Positions 16,901 to 24,017 of a DNA stretch of 64,000 nt are shown piece by piece. Origin of the DNA: Algoriphagus boritolerans DSM 17298 = JCM 18970 (lineage in GTDB: Bacteria; Bacteroidota; Bacteroidia; Cytophagales; Cyclobacteriaceae); the NCBI RefSeq assembly GCF_900108085.1, contig NZ_FNVR01000020.1:1-64000 (forward strand). The letters run 5' to 3'. Each line of letters begins with the position of its first letter. Within the stretch, counting starts at the first letter, position 1. A program made the translations under genes and the position numbers. The notes under the pieces were generated by a model. It saw only the letters and a list, made by a program, of their open reading frames with translations. It was not told the DNA's origin and searched no databases.

Positions 16901-18397
16901 GATTTGGCTCAGCTGATATTCGATTTGAAAAATGCAAACCGAAAAGCCCGAATCAATGTGAAGCTAGTCTCTCAAGCTGGCGTTGGAACAGTAGCAGCAG
17001 GTGTGGCAAAAGCAGCCGCAGATGTGATTCTCATTTCAGGTGCTGATGGAGGCACGGGAGCATCTCCATTGAGCTCGATCCGTCACGCGGGGCTTCCTTG
17101 GGAGCTTGGACTGTCGGAGGCCCACCAGACTTTGGTGAAAAACAACCTGAGAAGCCGTGTGGTTCTCCAGACTGACGGACAACTTAGAACCGGTCGTGAT
17201 TTGGCGATCGCTACACTTCTTGGAGCAGAGGAATGGGGAATTGCCACCGGGGCACTCGTGGTAGAAGGCTGTATCATGATGCGTAAATGCCACCTCAACA
17301 CCTGCCCTGTCGGTGTCGCAACACAAGATCCTGAATTACGGAAGTTGTTCACAGGAGATCCTGATCATGTCGTCAACTACTTCAAATTTCTGGTTCAAGA
17401 CCTCCGTGAGATTATGGCGTCTCTTGGATTCCGGACTGTCGATGAGATGGTCGGCCAGAGCCAAGTACTTCAGTCCACCGGACATCTGAATCACTGGAAG
17501 TGGGATAAAGTGGATCTTTCTCCGATTTTCCACAAAGTGGAAGTTCCGGACCATGTGGGAATCCATAAGCAAATCGATCAGGAATTTGAACTGAAAAAAG
17601 TACTGGATCGTCAGTTGATCAAAACCGCAACACCAGCCCTCGAACAAGCGATTCCGGTTTCGGGGAATTTCCAGATCAAAAACACAGATAGATCAGTCGG
17701 AGCAATGCTTTCGAATGAGATTTCGAAAATCTATGGAGGCGTCGGATTACCCGAAGACACCGTTCAATTCAAATTCAACGGATCGGCAGGACAGACTTTC
17801 GGGGGATTCTTGGCCAAAGGCGTTAATTTCGAACTGGAAGGTGAAGCCAATGACTACTTTGGAAAAGGACTATCCGGAGGGAAACTGATTGTGTATCCGA
17901 GCCGAAATGCCCGTTTTGTTCCCGAAGAAAATATCATCATCGGTAACGTAGCATTCTATGGTGCCACATCCGGTGAGGCCTATATCAACGGTAAGGGAGG
18001 CGAACGGTTCTGCGTGAGAAACTCAGGGGTAAAAACTGTCATCGAGGGCATCGGAGATCACGGATGTGAATACATGACTGGTGGACTGGTCATCAACTTG
18101 GGAGAAATCGGCCGAAACTTCGCCGCTGGAATGAGCGGAGGTATTGCTTATATACTCAAGGATTACATCACTGAGGTCAATACCGAAATGGTGGATATCG
18201 ATATCTTGGAAGACGAGGATTTTTCAACGATCAAGACCTACCTCAAGCGACATGTCAAGCTAACCAACAGCGGATTGGGTCAGCGGTTTTTGGATGACTG
18301 GGAAAAGATTAAGGACCAGTTTATCAAAATAATTCCGAGGGACTACAAAGCCGTATTGATTAAAAGATCACAAGAACAAGCAAAAACTTTGGTGTAA
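13907..18397 (+). CDS. gltB: Glutamate synthase large (alpha) subunit
   Basis: GltB makes two glutamates from glutamine and 2-oxoglutarate. The class-II amidotransferase domain is exposed after removal of a short propeptide: the catalytic Cys15 lies in EHDSCGIGA. The central and FMN-binding domains follow, with SGADGGTGASPLSSI typical of the flavin site. The 3Fe-4S cluster ligands follow C-x5-C-x4-C in CIMMRKCHLNTCPVG. The C-terminal GXGXG beta-helix is at residues about 1230-1450. The ATG at 13874 is also in frame, but MQEGLYRSEF at 13907 gives the usual propeptide length. The total of 1496 aa is normal. gltD follows after 1 base. Confidence 0.97.
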   Translation: MQEGLYRSEFEHDSCGIGAVVDLSNIPTHETISDALYMLSNMEHRGGRGSDPKTGDGAGISIQVPHQFLKDVTARTEINLPEPGYYGVGMTFFPKNKQLYHRSKDLLNSLIEEMGFNLIGYREVPVDETIPGSGALEVMPNIEQLFVSHKAGLTGIELERKLYVLRNFATSEINSKIPGVNHAFYFASLSSLTLIYKGQLRTDQVLAFYRDLQNPRIESAFAIVHSRFSTNTFPNWRLAQPFRFLSHNGEINTIRGNLNKMKSKEALMKSKFFTDEELAKLMPITNKLNSDSANLDAMVELLTLSGRSLPHAMMMLVPEAWQDNQVMDRDRKAFYKFHASLVEPWDGPAALLFTDGKSVGATLDRNGLRPLRYFITRDNRLVLSSEAGALPIREATITEKGRISPGRMLWADLEKGRVLFDEEVKGEICRRQPYEKWVNEQRTKLRFVPDPEELSHPYSTANLQKCQKVFGYTSEELKVILGPMGDTGYEAVGSMGADTPLAVLSKQSQHISNYFKQLFAQVSNPPIDPIRERLVMSLFTRIGESHNILDETPQHTKQIHISQPVLLNADLEKITRMEHLGYRTQKLYGHFIADHKPGRLLEALDKLCHEAEEAIHAGKNVLILSDRNSSKELAPIPSLLAIGAVHQHLVIKKIRTRAGIVLESADIREVHHFATAIGYGVSAINPYLALESLLDLFEKGQLKKVKDRSTVFANYQDAIGKGLLKVLSKMGISTLQSYQGAQIFEALGLGPEVIDRCFKGTISRISGVSFDDLAEEVLIRHHAAYETHSPILETGGVYQWKRRGEKHMFNPETIHLLQKSTRLGDFELYKKFAAKINEQTKDALTLRGLFEFKKRISVPIEAVEPAENIMRRFATGAMSFGAISHEAHVTLAIAMNRIGGKSNSGEGGEDEIRYDKKPNGDWERSAIKQVASGRFGVTSHYLTNASELQIKMAQGAKPGEGGQLPGHKVDEWIGRVRHSTPGVGLISPPPHHDIYSIEDLAQLIFDLKNANRKARINVKLVSQAGVGTVAAGVAKAAADVILISGADGGTGASPLSSIRHAGLPWELGLSEAHQTLVKNNLRSRVVLQTDGQLRTGRDLAIATLLGAEEWGIATGALVVEGCIMMRKCHLNTCPVGVATQDPELRKLFTGDPDHVVNYFKFLVQDLREIMASLGFRTVDEMVGQSQVLQSTGHLNHWKWDKVDLSPIFHKVEVPDHVGIHKQIDQEFELKKVLDRQLIKTATPALEQAIPVSGNFQIKNTDRSVGAMLSNEISKIYGGVGLPEDTVQFKFNGSAGQTFGGFLAKGVNFELEGEANDYFGKGLSGGKLIVYPSRNARFVPEENIIIGNVAFYGATSGEAYINGKGGERFCVRNSGVKTVIEGIGDHGCEYMTGGLVINLGEIGRNFAAGMSGGIAYILKDYITEVNTEMVDIDILEDEDFSTIKTYLKRHVKLTNSGLGQRFLDDWEKIKDQFIKIIPRDYKAVLIKRSQEQAKTLV

Positions 18398-18398
18398 G

Positions 18399-19871
18399 AT
18401 GGGAGCGAAAGAAGGATTTATTCAATTCAAAAGAGAAACACCTGTAAGCCGGGATCCCAGCGAACGAATCAACGATTACAGAGAAATATACAAACCTTTT
18501 TCAGAGGAAAAACTAAATCATCAAGCCGCAAGATGCATGGATTGTGGAGTTCCGTTCTGTCACAACGGTTGTCCACTGGGTAATGTCATCCCGGAGTTCA
18601 ATGATGCGGTCTATAATCAGGAATGGGGACAAGCTATCGATATTTTACGAAGCACGAATAACTTCCCTGAATTTACCGGAAGGATCTGCCCCGCACCCTG
18701 TGAGGCAAGTTGCGTCTTGGGGATAAATAAAGACCCGGTTGCCATAGAGTTAATTGAGAAAAGTATTGCAGAAAAGGCCTATGAGTTGGGATTGATCAAA
18801 GCCAATCCCCCAAAAGAGCGAACCGGAAAGAGGGTAGCAGTAGTCGGCTCCGGACCGGCTGGACTGGCAGCAGCGGATCAGTTGAATCAGGCAGGTCATG
18901 AAGTCACGCTTTTTGAAAAAGACGCTAAAGTGGGTGGATTACTCCGCTATGGAATACCCGATTTCAAGCTTGAAAAATGGGTAATCGACCGCAGAATAGC
19001 ACTCATGGAGGAAGAAGGAGTAATTTTCTCCCCCAATACCGAAGTAGGTAAGTCTATAAAGGCTGACGAAATACTTAATCAATTTGACGCTGTCGTTCTC
19101 TCTACCGGTGCTGCACAGCCAAGAAGCCTAAACATCCAAGGCGACAAATACAAAGGCGTTCACTTTGCAATGGAATTTCTTGGGAAACAAAATCGGGTAA
19201 TCGGAGGTGAAATGGCTGAAAACCCAATTTCGGCCCAAGGAAAGCATGTCATTATCATAGGTGGCGGAGATACCGGCAGTGACTGTATTGGCACATCCAA
19301 TCGACACGGTGCGGCATCCATCACTCAACTTGAGCTCCTTCCCAAACCTCCGAAACAACGGACTGTCCTGAATCCCTGGCCAGAATGGCCCATGACCTTG
19401 AAAACCTCAAGTTCTCATGAGGAAGGGGCGGAAAGGATTTTCTCTATCCTTACCAAGAAATTTACAGGTAATGAAGCGGGAGAAGTCACCGGATTGACCC
19501 TCGTAGATATCGAATGGAAAGAAAAAGGAGGTCGAATGGCTTTTGAGGAAATTCCCGGTACAGAACGGACCCTACCCTGCGACTTGGCATTCATTGCAAT
19601 CGGATACCTCGGACCTGCACAGAATGGCCTTTTACAGGCTTTTGGAGTAGAAACAATGGAAAACAGTCTTCCTAAATCAAAAAATTATCAAAGTACGAAT
19701 CCCAAAGTTTTTCTTGCTGGAGATATGCGTCGCGGCCAGTCCCTGGTCGTATGGGCCATCTCAGAGGGAAGAGAAGCTGCGGTCAAAGTAGATGAATACC
19801 TAATGGGCTCATCTTCGCTGCCTCAGAAAGATTCATCCTTCTTCGAGGTAGAAGAGCAAATCGCGGGATAA
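18399..19871 (+). CDS. gltD: Glutamate synthase small (beta) subunit
   Basis: GltD transfers electrons from NAD(P)H to GltB. The N-terminal cysteine-rich domain carries two sets of 4Fe-4S ligands (CMDCGVPFCHNGCPLG and GRICPAPCEASCVLG). The first dinucleotide fold is VAVVGSGPAGLAAADQL (FAD) and the second HVIIIGGGDTGSDCIG (NAD(P)H). The C-terminal motif VFLAGDMRRGQSLVVWAISEGRE is typical of the family. The length of 490 aa fits. The gene follows gltB after 1 base and is ended by a strong hairpin, so the two form one operon. Confidence 0.97.
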   Translation: MGAKEGFIQFKRETPVSRDPSERINDYREIYKPFSEEKLNHQAARCMDCGVPFCHNGCPLGNVIPEFNDAVYNQEWGQAIDILRSTNNFPEFTGRICPAPCEASCVLGINKDPVAIELIEKSIAEKAYELGLIKANPPKERTGKRVAVVGSGPAGLAAADQLNQAGHEVTLFEKDAKVGGLLRYGIPDFKLEKWVIDRRIALMEEEGVIFSPNTEVGKSIKADEILNQFDAVVLSTGAAQPRSLNIQGDKYKGVHFAMEFLGKQNRVIGGEMAENPISAQGKHVIIIGGGDTGSDCIGTSNRHGAASITQLELLPKPPKQRTVLNPWPEWPMTLKTSSSHEEGAERIFSILTKKFTGNEAGEVTGLTLVDIEWKEKGGRMAFEEIPGTERTLPCDLAFIAIGYLGPAQNGLLQAFGVETMENSLPKSKNYQSTNPKVFLAGDMRRGQSLVVWAISEGREAAVKVDEYLMGSSSLPQKDSSFFEVEEQIAG

Positions 19872-19944
19872 TGTCAAGGCTATCCCCTTTGGGTTTTCCC
19901 TGACGTTCAATAGTACCCTGTTTAGTTGACCCACCTGCGATATA

Positions 19945-19975
19945 GAAAGCCACCTTTTGGGTGGCTTTCTTCATT
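19945..19975 (+). terminator. Rho-independent terminator of the gltBD operon
   Basis: A perfect 10-bp stem (GAAAGCCACC / GGTGGCTTTC) with a 5-base loop is followed by a T-rich stretch (TTCATTTATTT). It lies 74 bases after the gltD stop and just before the convergent Spy-like gene, which it may also serve. Confidence 0.8.
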
Positions 19976-19983
19976 TATTTGGT

Positions 19984-20385
19984 TTAGCTTCCTCTTTTTC
20001 TCAGGGGCATTTCACTTTGTTGATGAATTTGGCCTCCGGGTCTTCGTTGGCCCCGCCGCTCCTGCTTGATTTCTACCCACTTGATCCGTTGCTCTTCGGT
20101 AAGAATCTCCTTTATTTTCTCCTGATGAGCTTTCATCTCTTTAGCTCGAGCCCTTCTTTCTGTCCTTTCCCGTTCCATTTCGGCTTGCCTCTTTTTAGCC
20201 TGATCCAGATTCAGCGACAAGATTTGACTTTTTTGTTCTTCAGAAAGCTGAAGTTCAGTTGCCATTTTTTCAGTAGCCCTTTTGGCCCAGTCCTCTGGGT
20301 TGGTTTGCTCTCTTTTTCCTTGTTGTGCAGCTACCTGAAGACTGATAAATACCAATAAGGCTGCTCCGACGATCCACTTTTTCAT
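19984..20385 (-). CDS. Spy/CpxP-like periplasmic protein (DUF4890-like)
   Basis: This 133-aa protein has a cleavable signal peptide (residues 1-20, ending LQVAAQ). The rest is highly charged and helical, with an LTxxQ-like motif at LQLSEEQKSQIL and a second at ILTEEQRIKWVEI. This is the Spy/CpxP pattern of periplasmic chaperone or envelope-stress proteins. A basic tail (QERRGQRRPGG) ends the protein. It lies downstream of ndh on the same strand. Chaperone function is inferred from fold type only. Confidence 0.75.
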   Translation of the reverse strand: MKKWIVGAALLVFISLQVAAQQGKREQTNPEDWAKRATEKMATELQLSEEQKSQILSLNLDQAKKRQAEMERERTERRARAKEMKAHQEKIKEILTEEQRIKWVEIKQERRGQRRPGGQIHQQSEMPLRKRGS

Positions 20386-20472
20386 ACAATTATAGTTTAG
20401 TTTCGAAGGTTAGACCAGCCTGTGCACGATGAGTTTAAACTCACTGGAAAAGAAACTGTTAATAAATCTTAA

Positions 20473-21810
20473 TCAGGAGCTTTTTTCCTCAATCAGCTCT
20501 TTTCGCTCAGAAGCCCTGACATATTTGGGTTTGATCAAAAGCCGAAGACTCGGATCAAAACTGAGGTAGTTCCAGCTCCAGTCTAAGAAAATGAAAAGTT
20601 TATTTTTCATCCCGAGGATGGCCATCAGATGGACAAATAACCAAGTCAACCAGGCAAAGAATCCCTGAAACTTGATAAATGGCAAATCAACCACGGCGAG
20701 TTTTCTCCCGACTGTAGCCATTGAGCCCAGATCTTTATAGCTAAAAGGACCCAATTCTTGGCCATTCACCAGCCGAAAAAGATTCCGTGATAGATTTTTT
20801 GCCTGCTGAATTGCCACCTGAGCGACCTGAGGATGACCTTTTGGAAATTCTCCTCCCGGTAGGAGGCATTGATCCCCCAAAACAAAAATGCTTTCCAAAC
20901 CAAACAGCTGATTGTATTCGTTGACTAGCATCCGACCGTTTCCGGCGTAGTGAATTTGGTCGAAACCGGCAATTCGATTAGGCTTAATTCCCGCCGCCCA
21001 GAGCAAAGTTTGGGTTTCGATCGGTTCTCTTCCTTCCAGTAAAACCAATTTTCCATCATAATCCTGGACTTTGGTACTTAATAAAACCTCGACTCCAAGT
21101 TCTTTTAAATAGGCCAATGCATGGGACTGTGCTTCTGTCGACATGGCCGCTAGCAAACTTGGTCCAGCCTCTATCAGAACCACCTTCATATTTTTGAAGC
21201 TGAGCTCGGGGTAATCCTTCGGAAAAACATTATTTCTCAATTCAGCCATTGCACCGGCCAGCTCCACCCCAGTTGGCCCTCCTCCGGCGATAACCATATT
21301 CATGAGTGACTTCCGGTCTTCCATTTTGGAGATCGTAATAGCCCGCTCATAGTTGGAGATGATTTTATTTCGAATGTAAAGTGCCTCTGAGACCGTTTTC
21401 ATCGGCGATGAGTAGTACTCGATATTCTTAGCTCCGAAATAATTGGTGTCCGCCCCCATCGCCAATACCAAAAAGTCAAAGTCAATGTAACCGATATCGG
21501 TATAAAGTCTTTTTGCGACTGGATCTACCCGTTCTGCCTCCGCCATTCTGAAGCTCACATTGGGTGTACCATGAAAAATTTTACGAAGTGGAAAGGCAAT
21601 AGCGCTGGGCTCGAGTCCAGCAGTCGCCACCTGATAAAATAGTGGCTGAAACTGATGGTAGTTGTTTTTATCCAAAAGAATAACCTGAAAATCGCTATTC
21701 CTCAAGGCTCTGGCTAGCTTGAGTCCTGCAAATCCAGCACCGACGATGACTACTTTCGGAAGATTAAGGTTGGGAAGATTGGGAATTGGTTGATCTAACA
21801 ATGGATTCAT
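20473..21810 (-). CDS. ndh: Type II NADH:quinone oxidoreductase (NAD(P)/FAD-dependent)
   Basis: This 445-aa single-subunit NADH dehydrogenase feeds electrons to quinones without pumping protons. The FAD fold is at residues about 18-35 (KVVIVGAGFAGLKLARALR) and the NADH fold at about 170-190 (VIAGGGPTGVELAGAMAEL). The FAD-contacting motif IFVLGDQCLLPG is present. A C-terminal amphipathic or hydrophobic segment (FFAWLTWLFVHLMAILGM) matches the membrane-binding region of this family in Bacteroidota. The gene stands alone, 88 bases upstream of the Spy-like gene. Confidence 0.92.
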   Translation of the reverse strand: MNPLLDQPIPNLPNLNLPKVVIVGAGFAGLKLARALRNSDFQVILLDKNNYHQFQPLFYQVATAGLEPSAIAFPLRKIFHGTPNVSFRMAEAERVDPVAKRLYTDIGYIDFDFLVLAMGADTNYFGAKNIEYYSSPMKTVSEALYIRNKIISNYERAITISKMEDRKSLMNMVIAGGGPTGVELAGAMAELRNNVFPKDYPELSFKNMKVVLIEAGPSLLAAMSTEAQSHALAYLKELGVEVLLSTKVQDYDGKLVLLEGREPIETQTLLWAAGIKPNRIAGFDQIHYAGNGRMLVNEYNQLFGLESIFVLGDQCLLPGGEFPKGHPQVAQVAIQQAKNLSRNLFRLVNGQELGPFSYKDLGSMATVGRKLAVVDLPFIKFQGFFAWLTWLFVHLMAILGMKNKLFIFLDWSWNYLSFDPSLRLLIKPKYVRASERKELIEEKSS

Positions 21811-21957
21811 AAGGTTTAGGTTTTTATACTACTACGGCAGTAAGCTAAAATTGAGTAGGGATTTTGGAAAAAAGTCCCGCTCCGTTTAAAAAAGATGGCC
21901 TTCGGCTAAGTGAAAAGATTTGTTATTTTTGCCCACCTGTAAACAGAAATCATCTCC

Positions 21958-22665
21958 ATGGGAAGAGCATTTGAATTCCGAAAAGAACGAAAGTTTAAAC
22001 GTTGGGACAAAATGTCCAAGGTCTTTACCCGACTGGGAAAAGAAATCGTGATGGCGGTAAAAGCCGGTGGTCCTGATCCAAGTGGCAATGCAAAACTACG
22101 AACGGTCATTCAAAATGCCAAAGGTGCCCAAATGCCAAAAGACCGAATCGAGGCAGCCATCAAACGTGCATCCAACAAGGATGAAAAAGACTACGAAGAG
22201 ATTGTCTACGAAGGTTACGGCCCTTTTGGAATTGCCTTTATTGTGGAAACCTCCACAGATAATACCAATAGAACGGTAGCCAACGTCCGCTCTTATTTTT
22301 CTAAAGCAGGCGGGTCAGTTGGGACCTCAGGCTCGGTAAGCTTCATGTTTGACAGAAAAGCTGTATTTCGCTTCGAAAAAGCAAACTATGACCTAGAAGA
22401 ACTGGAACTTGAACTTATCGATTTTGGACTGACCGAAATCGCAGAAAATGAAGGTGAAATCTTCGTTTACACAGAATTTGAAGACTTTGGATCCATGCAG
22501 AAAGCGCTGGAAGATCATGGAGTAGACGTGATTTCAGCGGATTTTCAGCGATTCCCCACTACTTTGATTGAGCTAACCGAAGAGCAGGAAGAGATCATTC
22601 ACAAACTCATCGATCGTCTGGAAGAGGATGACGATGTCAACCAAGTATTTACCAATATGGCCTAG
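21958..22665 (+). CDS. yebC: YebC/PmpR family protein
   Basis: This 235-aa protein is of the YebC/PmpR (TACO1) family, described as a DNA-binding regulator and, more recently, as a translation factor that relieves stalling on proline-rich stretches. The N-terminal helical domain (MGRAFEFRKERKFKRWDKMS, AVKAGGPDPSGNAKLR) and the motif EGYGPFGIAFIVE TSTDNTNRT are diagnostic. The length and start are standard. The yjjX-like gene follows after 20 bases, so co-transcription is likely. Confidence 0.95.
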   Translation: MGRAFEFRKERKFKRWDKMSKVFTRLGKEIVMAVKAGGPDPSGNAKLRTVIQNAKGAQMPKDRIEAAIKRASNKDEKDYEEIVYEGYGPFGIAFIVETSTDNTNRTVANVRSYFSKAGGSVGTSGSVSFMFDRKAVFRFEKANYDLEELELELIDFGLTEIAENEGEIFVYTEFEDFGSMQKALEDHGVDVISADFQRFPTTLIELTEEQEEIIHKLIDRLEEDDDVNQVFTNMA

Positions 22666-22685
22666 GTTTAGCTTGGCCCTTATTT

Positions 22686-23252
22686 ATGAATTTCAAAAGA
22701 AGACAAAATTTCCAGCCCTCCGACAAGCTTCTAGTTTTGGTTGGCAGTAAAAATCCGGTTAAAATATCCTGTACCGAAGATGCATTTACCCGAGCATTCA
22801 ACAAAAGCTTTCTGGTGGAAGGTATCAACGCTGCATCCGGAGTCTCGGCACAACCTATGGGAGATCAGGAAACCCTGCTTGGCGCTAAAAACAGAGCCCG
22901 AAATTCGAGGGAAGTATTTCCTGAGGCAAACTATTGGGTAGGAATAGAAGGTGGCCTGGATGAGGATGAGGCAGGAATGTTTGCTTTTGCCTGGATTTAC
23001 ATTTTGGACAGCGAGGGCAGGTCAAGCCAATCCAAAACCGGGACATTCTATATACCAGCGGCTGTGGCAAAATTGGTAAAAGAAGGAATGGAACTGGGTG
23101 CTGCAGACGATACTATCTTTAATCAGGAAAATTCCAAGCAACAGGGCGGTTCGGTGGGCCTTTTGACACATGGAATTGTGGATAGAAATGAATATTACCG
23201 TCAGGCGATCATTTTGGCCTTGATTCCATTTCTAAATAATAATCTTTTCTGA
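22686..23252 (+). CDS. yjjX: Inosine/xanthosine triphosphatase (YjjX family)
   Basis: This 188-aa enzyme hydrolyses non-canonical ITP and XTP, keeping them out of nucleic acids. Family motifs are the phosphate-binding VGSKNPVKISCTEDAF near the N-terminus, SAQPMGDQETLLGAKNRAR, the acidic WVGIEGGLDE, and the C-terminal KQQGGSVGLLTHGIVDR. The first residues (NFKRRQNFQPSDK) extend slightly past the usual start. It follows yebC and is followed by a decayed insertion sequence 19 bases after the stop. Confidence 0.9.
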   Translation: MNFKRRQNFQPSDKLLVLVGSKNPVKISCTEDAFTRAFNKSFLVEGINAASGVSAQPMGDQETLLGAKNRARNSREVFPEANYWVGIEGGLDEDEAGMFAFAWIYILDSEGRSSQSKTGTFYIPAAVAKLVKEGMELGAADDTIFNQENSKQQGGSVGLLTHGIVDRNEYYRQAIILALIPFLNNNLF

Positions 23253-23271
23253 ATGTCTAAATTCTTCCAAT

Positions 23272-23290
23272 TAGGGTCTGCTTAAAAACT
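23272..23290 (+). repeat. Left terminal inverted repeat of the IS remnant
   Basis: TAGGGTCTGCTTAAAAACT, matching the right end (23821-23839) in inverted orientation at 18 of 19 positions. Confidence 0.75.
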
Positions 23291-23329
23291 TGAGATTCAT
23301 CTGTTTATAATTTTTTTTTTCAATGGTCA

Positions 23330-23363
23330 TCCCGATAGTTATCGGGGCATTCCAGTGTGTGAC
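23330..23363 (+). repeat. Dispersed palindromic repeat, copy 1
   Basis: A near-palindrome (CCCGATAGTTATCGGGG) followed by CATTCCAGTGTGTGAC. A second copy, inverted, lies at 29941-29974 and matches over 33 bases with one internal mismatch. This copy sits inside the IS remnant, directly after the truncated transposase end. Confidence 0.7.
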
Positions 23364-23370
23364 GTTTTCG

Positions 23371-23763
23371 TCATGTATTCTTGAGTCTTGCCTTGATCCG
23401 GTTCATTCCGTATCCTGTCTTTGCCTGAGCAAACTTGCGTTTTATCGGATTCCGCTCTCCCGGTCTTAGGTGGTTTTCTACTGCCTGGGCCGATGGCCTG
23501 CTCAAGGGCTTGGCCGCCAATTTAATCCCTTTGTCCTTTAGCCATTTTCTGTTTTCCCGGTTACATTAAATTTTATCGGCGAATACTTTTGTAACTTTTT
23601 CTGGCCTTTTGCCGATATGTTCTGGGCTTCTTGCCAACCGGTTATTTGGATCCAGCTGGTTGTAAAACGGGGTATGGAAACTGACCATCGTAAGTTGGTT
23701 GGGGCTGTAATATGAGCTGTTTGGTACACGCCTTTTGGTGGTCTTGGCCATATTTTCTGGCAC
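23371..23763 (-). pseudogene. Transposase pseudogene (internally deleted, in-frame stop)
   Basis: Reading the minus strand from the ATG at 23763 gives a normal IS5/IS1182-like N-terminus (VSFHTPFYNQLDPNNR). It jumps to sequence normally found near the C-terminus (KVFADKI, then RENRKWLKDKGIKLAAKPLS, then GERNPIKRKFAQAKTGYGMN, then RIKARLKNT). A TAA replaces the expected Tyr codon after ADKI. The final TGA cuts off the last C-terminal segment at the point where the palindromic repeat begins. The frame is otherwise continuous for 131 codons. The catalytic core is missing, so the gene is dead. Confidence 0.75.
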
Positions 23764-23820
23764 TTAGTTATCCTTAAATTCCCAAGAATATCCCGAAAAT
23801 TCCAAAAAAATACATTTTAG

Positions 23821-23839
23821 AGTTTTTCAGCAGACCCTA
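23821..23839 (-). repeat. Right terminal inverted repeat of the IS remnant
   Basis: Reads TAGGGTCTGCTGAAAAACT on the minus strand and pairs with the left end at 23272-23290. Confidence 0.75.
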
Positions 23840-23959
23840 CTTTAAGAATGTTAAGTACAACTACGACAAGCCTTCAATCGCACCTTCCTGGAATTGAAAT
23901 CTGAGTACGAAACTCACTAGAGTCCAGAATGCTATTGATACCAATCTAGCTGGGTAAAT

Positions 23960-23994
23960 AAAAAAATCCGATCCCGCACTTGCGAAACCGGACT
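23960..23994 (-). terminator. Terminator of the SusC/SusD operon
   Basis: On the minus strand a 13-bp stem (AGTCCGGTTTCGC with GCGGGATCGGATT, four G-U pairs, 4-base loop) is followed by a run of seven T. It lies 24 bases past the SusD stop codon. Confidence 0.75.
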
Positions 23995-24017
23995 TTAAAA
24001 ATCACTTGGTAAAGGAA

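Larger units (their letters stand above)
23272..23839 (-). mobile_element. Decayed insertion sequence, IS5/IS1182-like remnant
   Basis: A 568-bp segment is bounded by terminal inverted repeats: TAGGGTCTGCTTAAAAACT at the left and, on the opposite strand, TAGGGTCTGCTGAAAAACT at the right (18 of 19 identical). Inside, on the minus strand, is an internally deleted transposase gene with a stop codon. A full element of this kind would be about 1.5 kb, so most of the transposase core is gone. No clear target duplication is visible. Movement would need a helper transposase. Confidence 0.75.

Noticed and set aside
20431..20442. Perfect 12-base palindrome GAGTTTAAACTC between ndh and the Spy-like gene
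   Set aside because: Too short to fold stably and without a T run; it could be an operator, but nothing else supports that.
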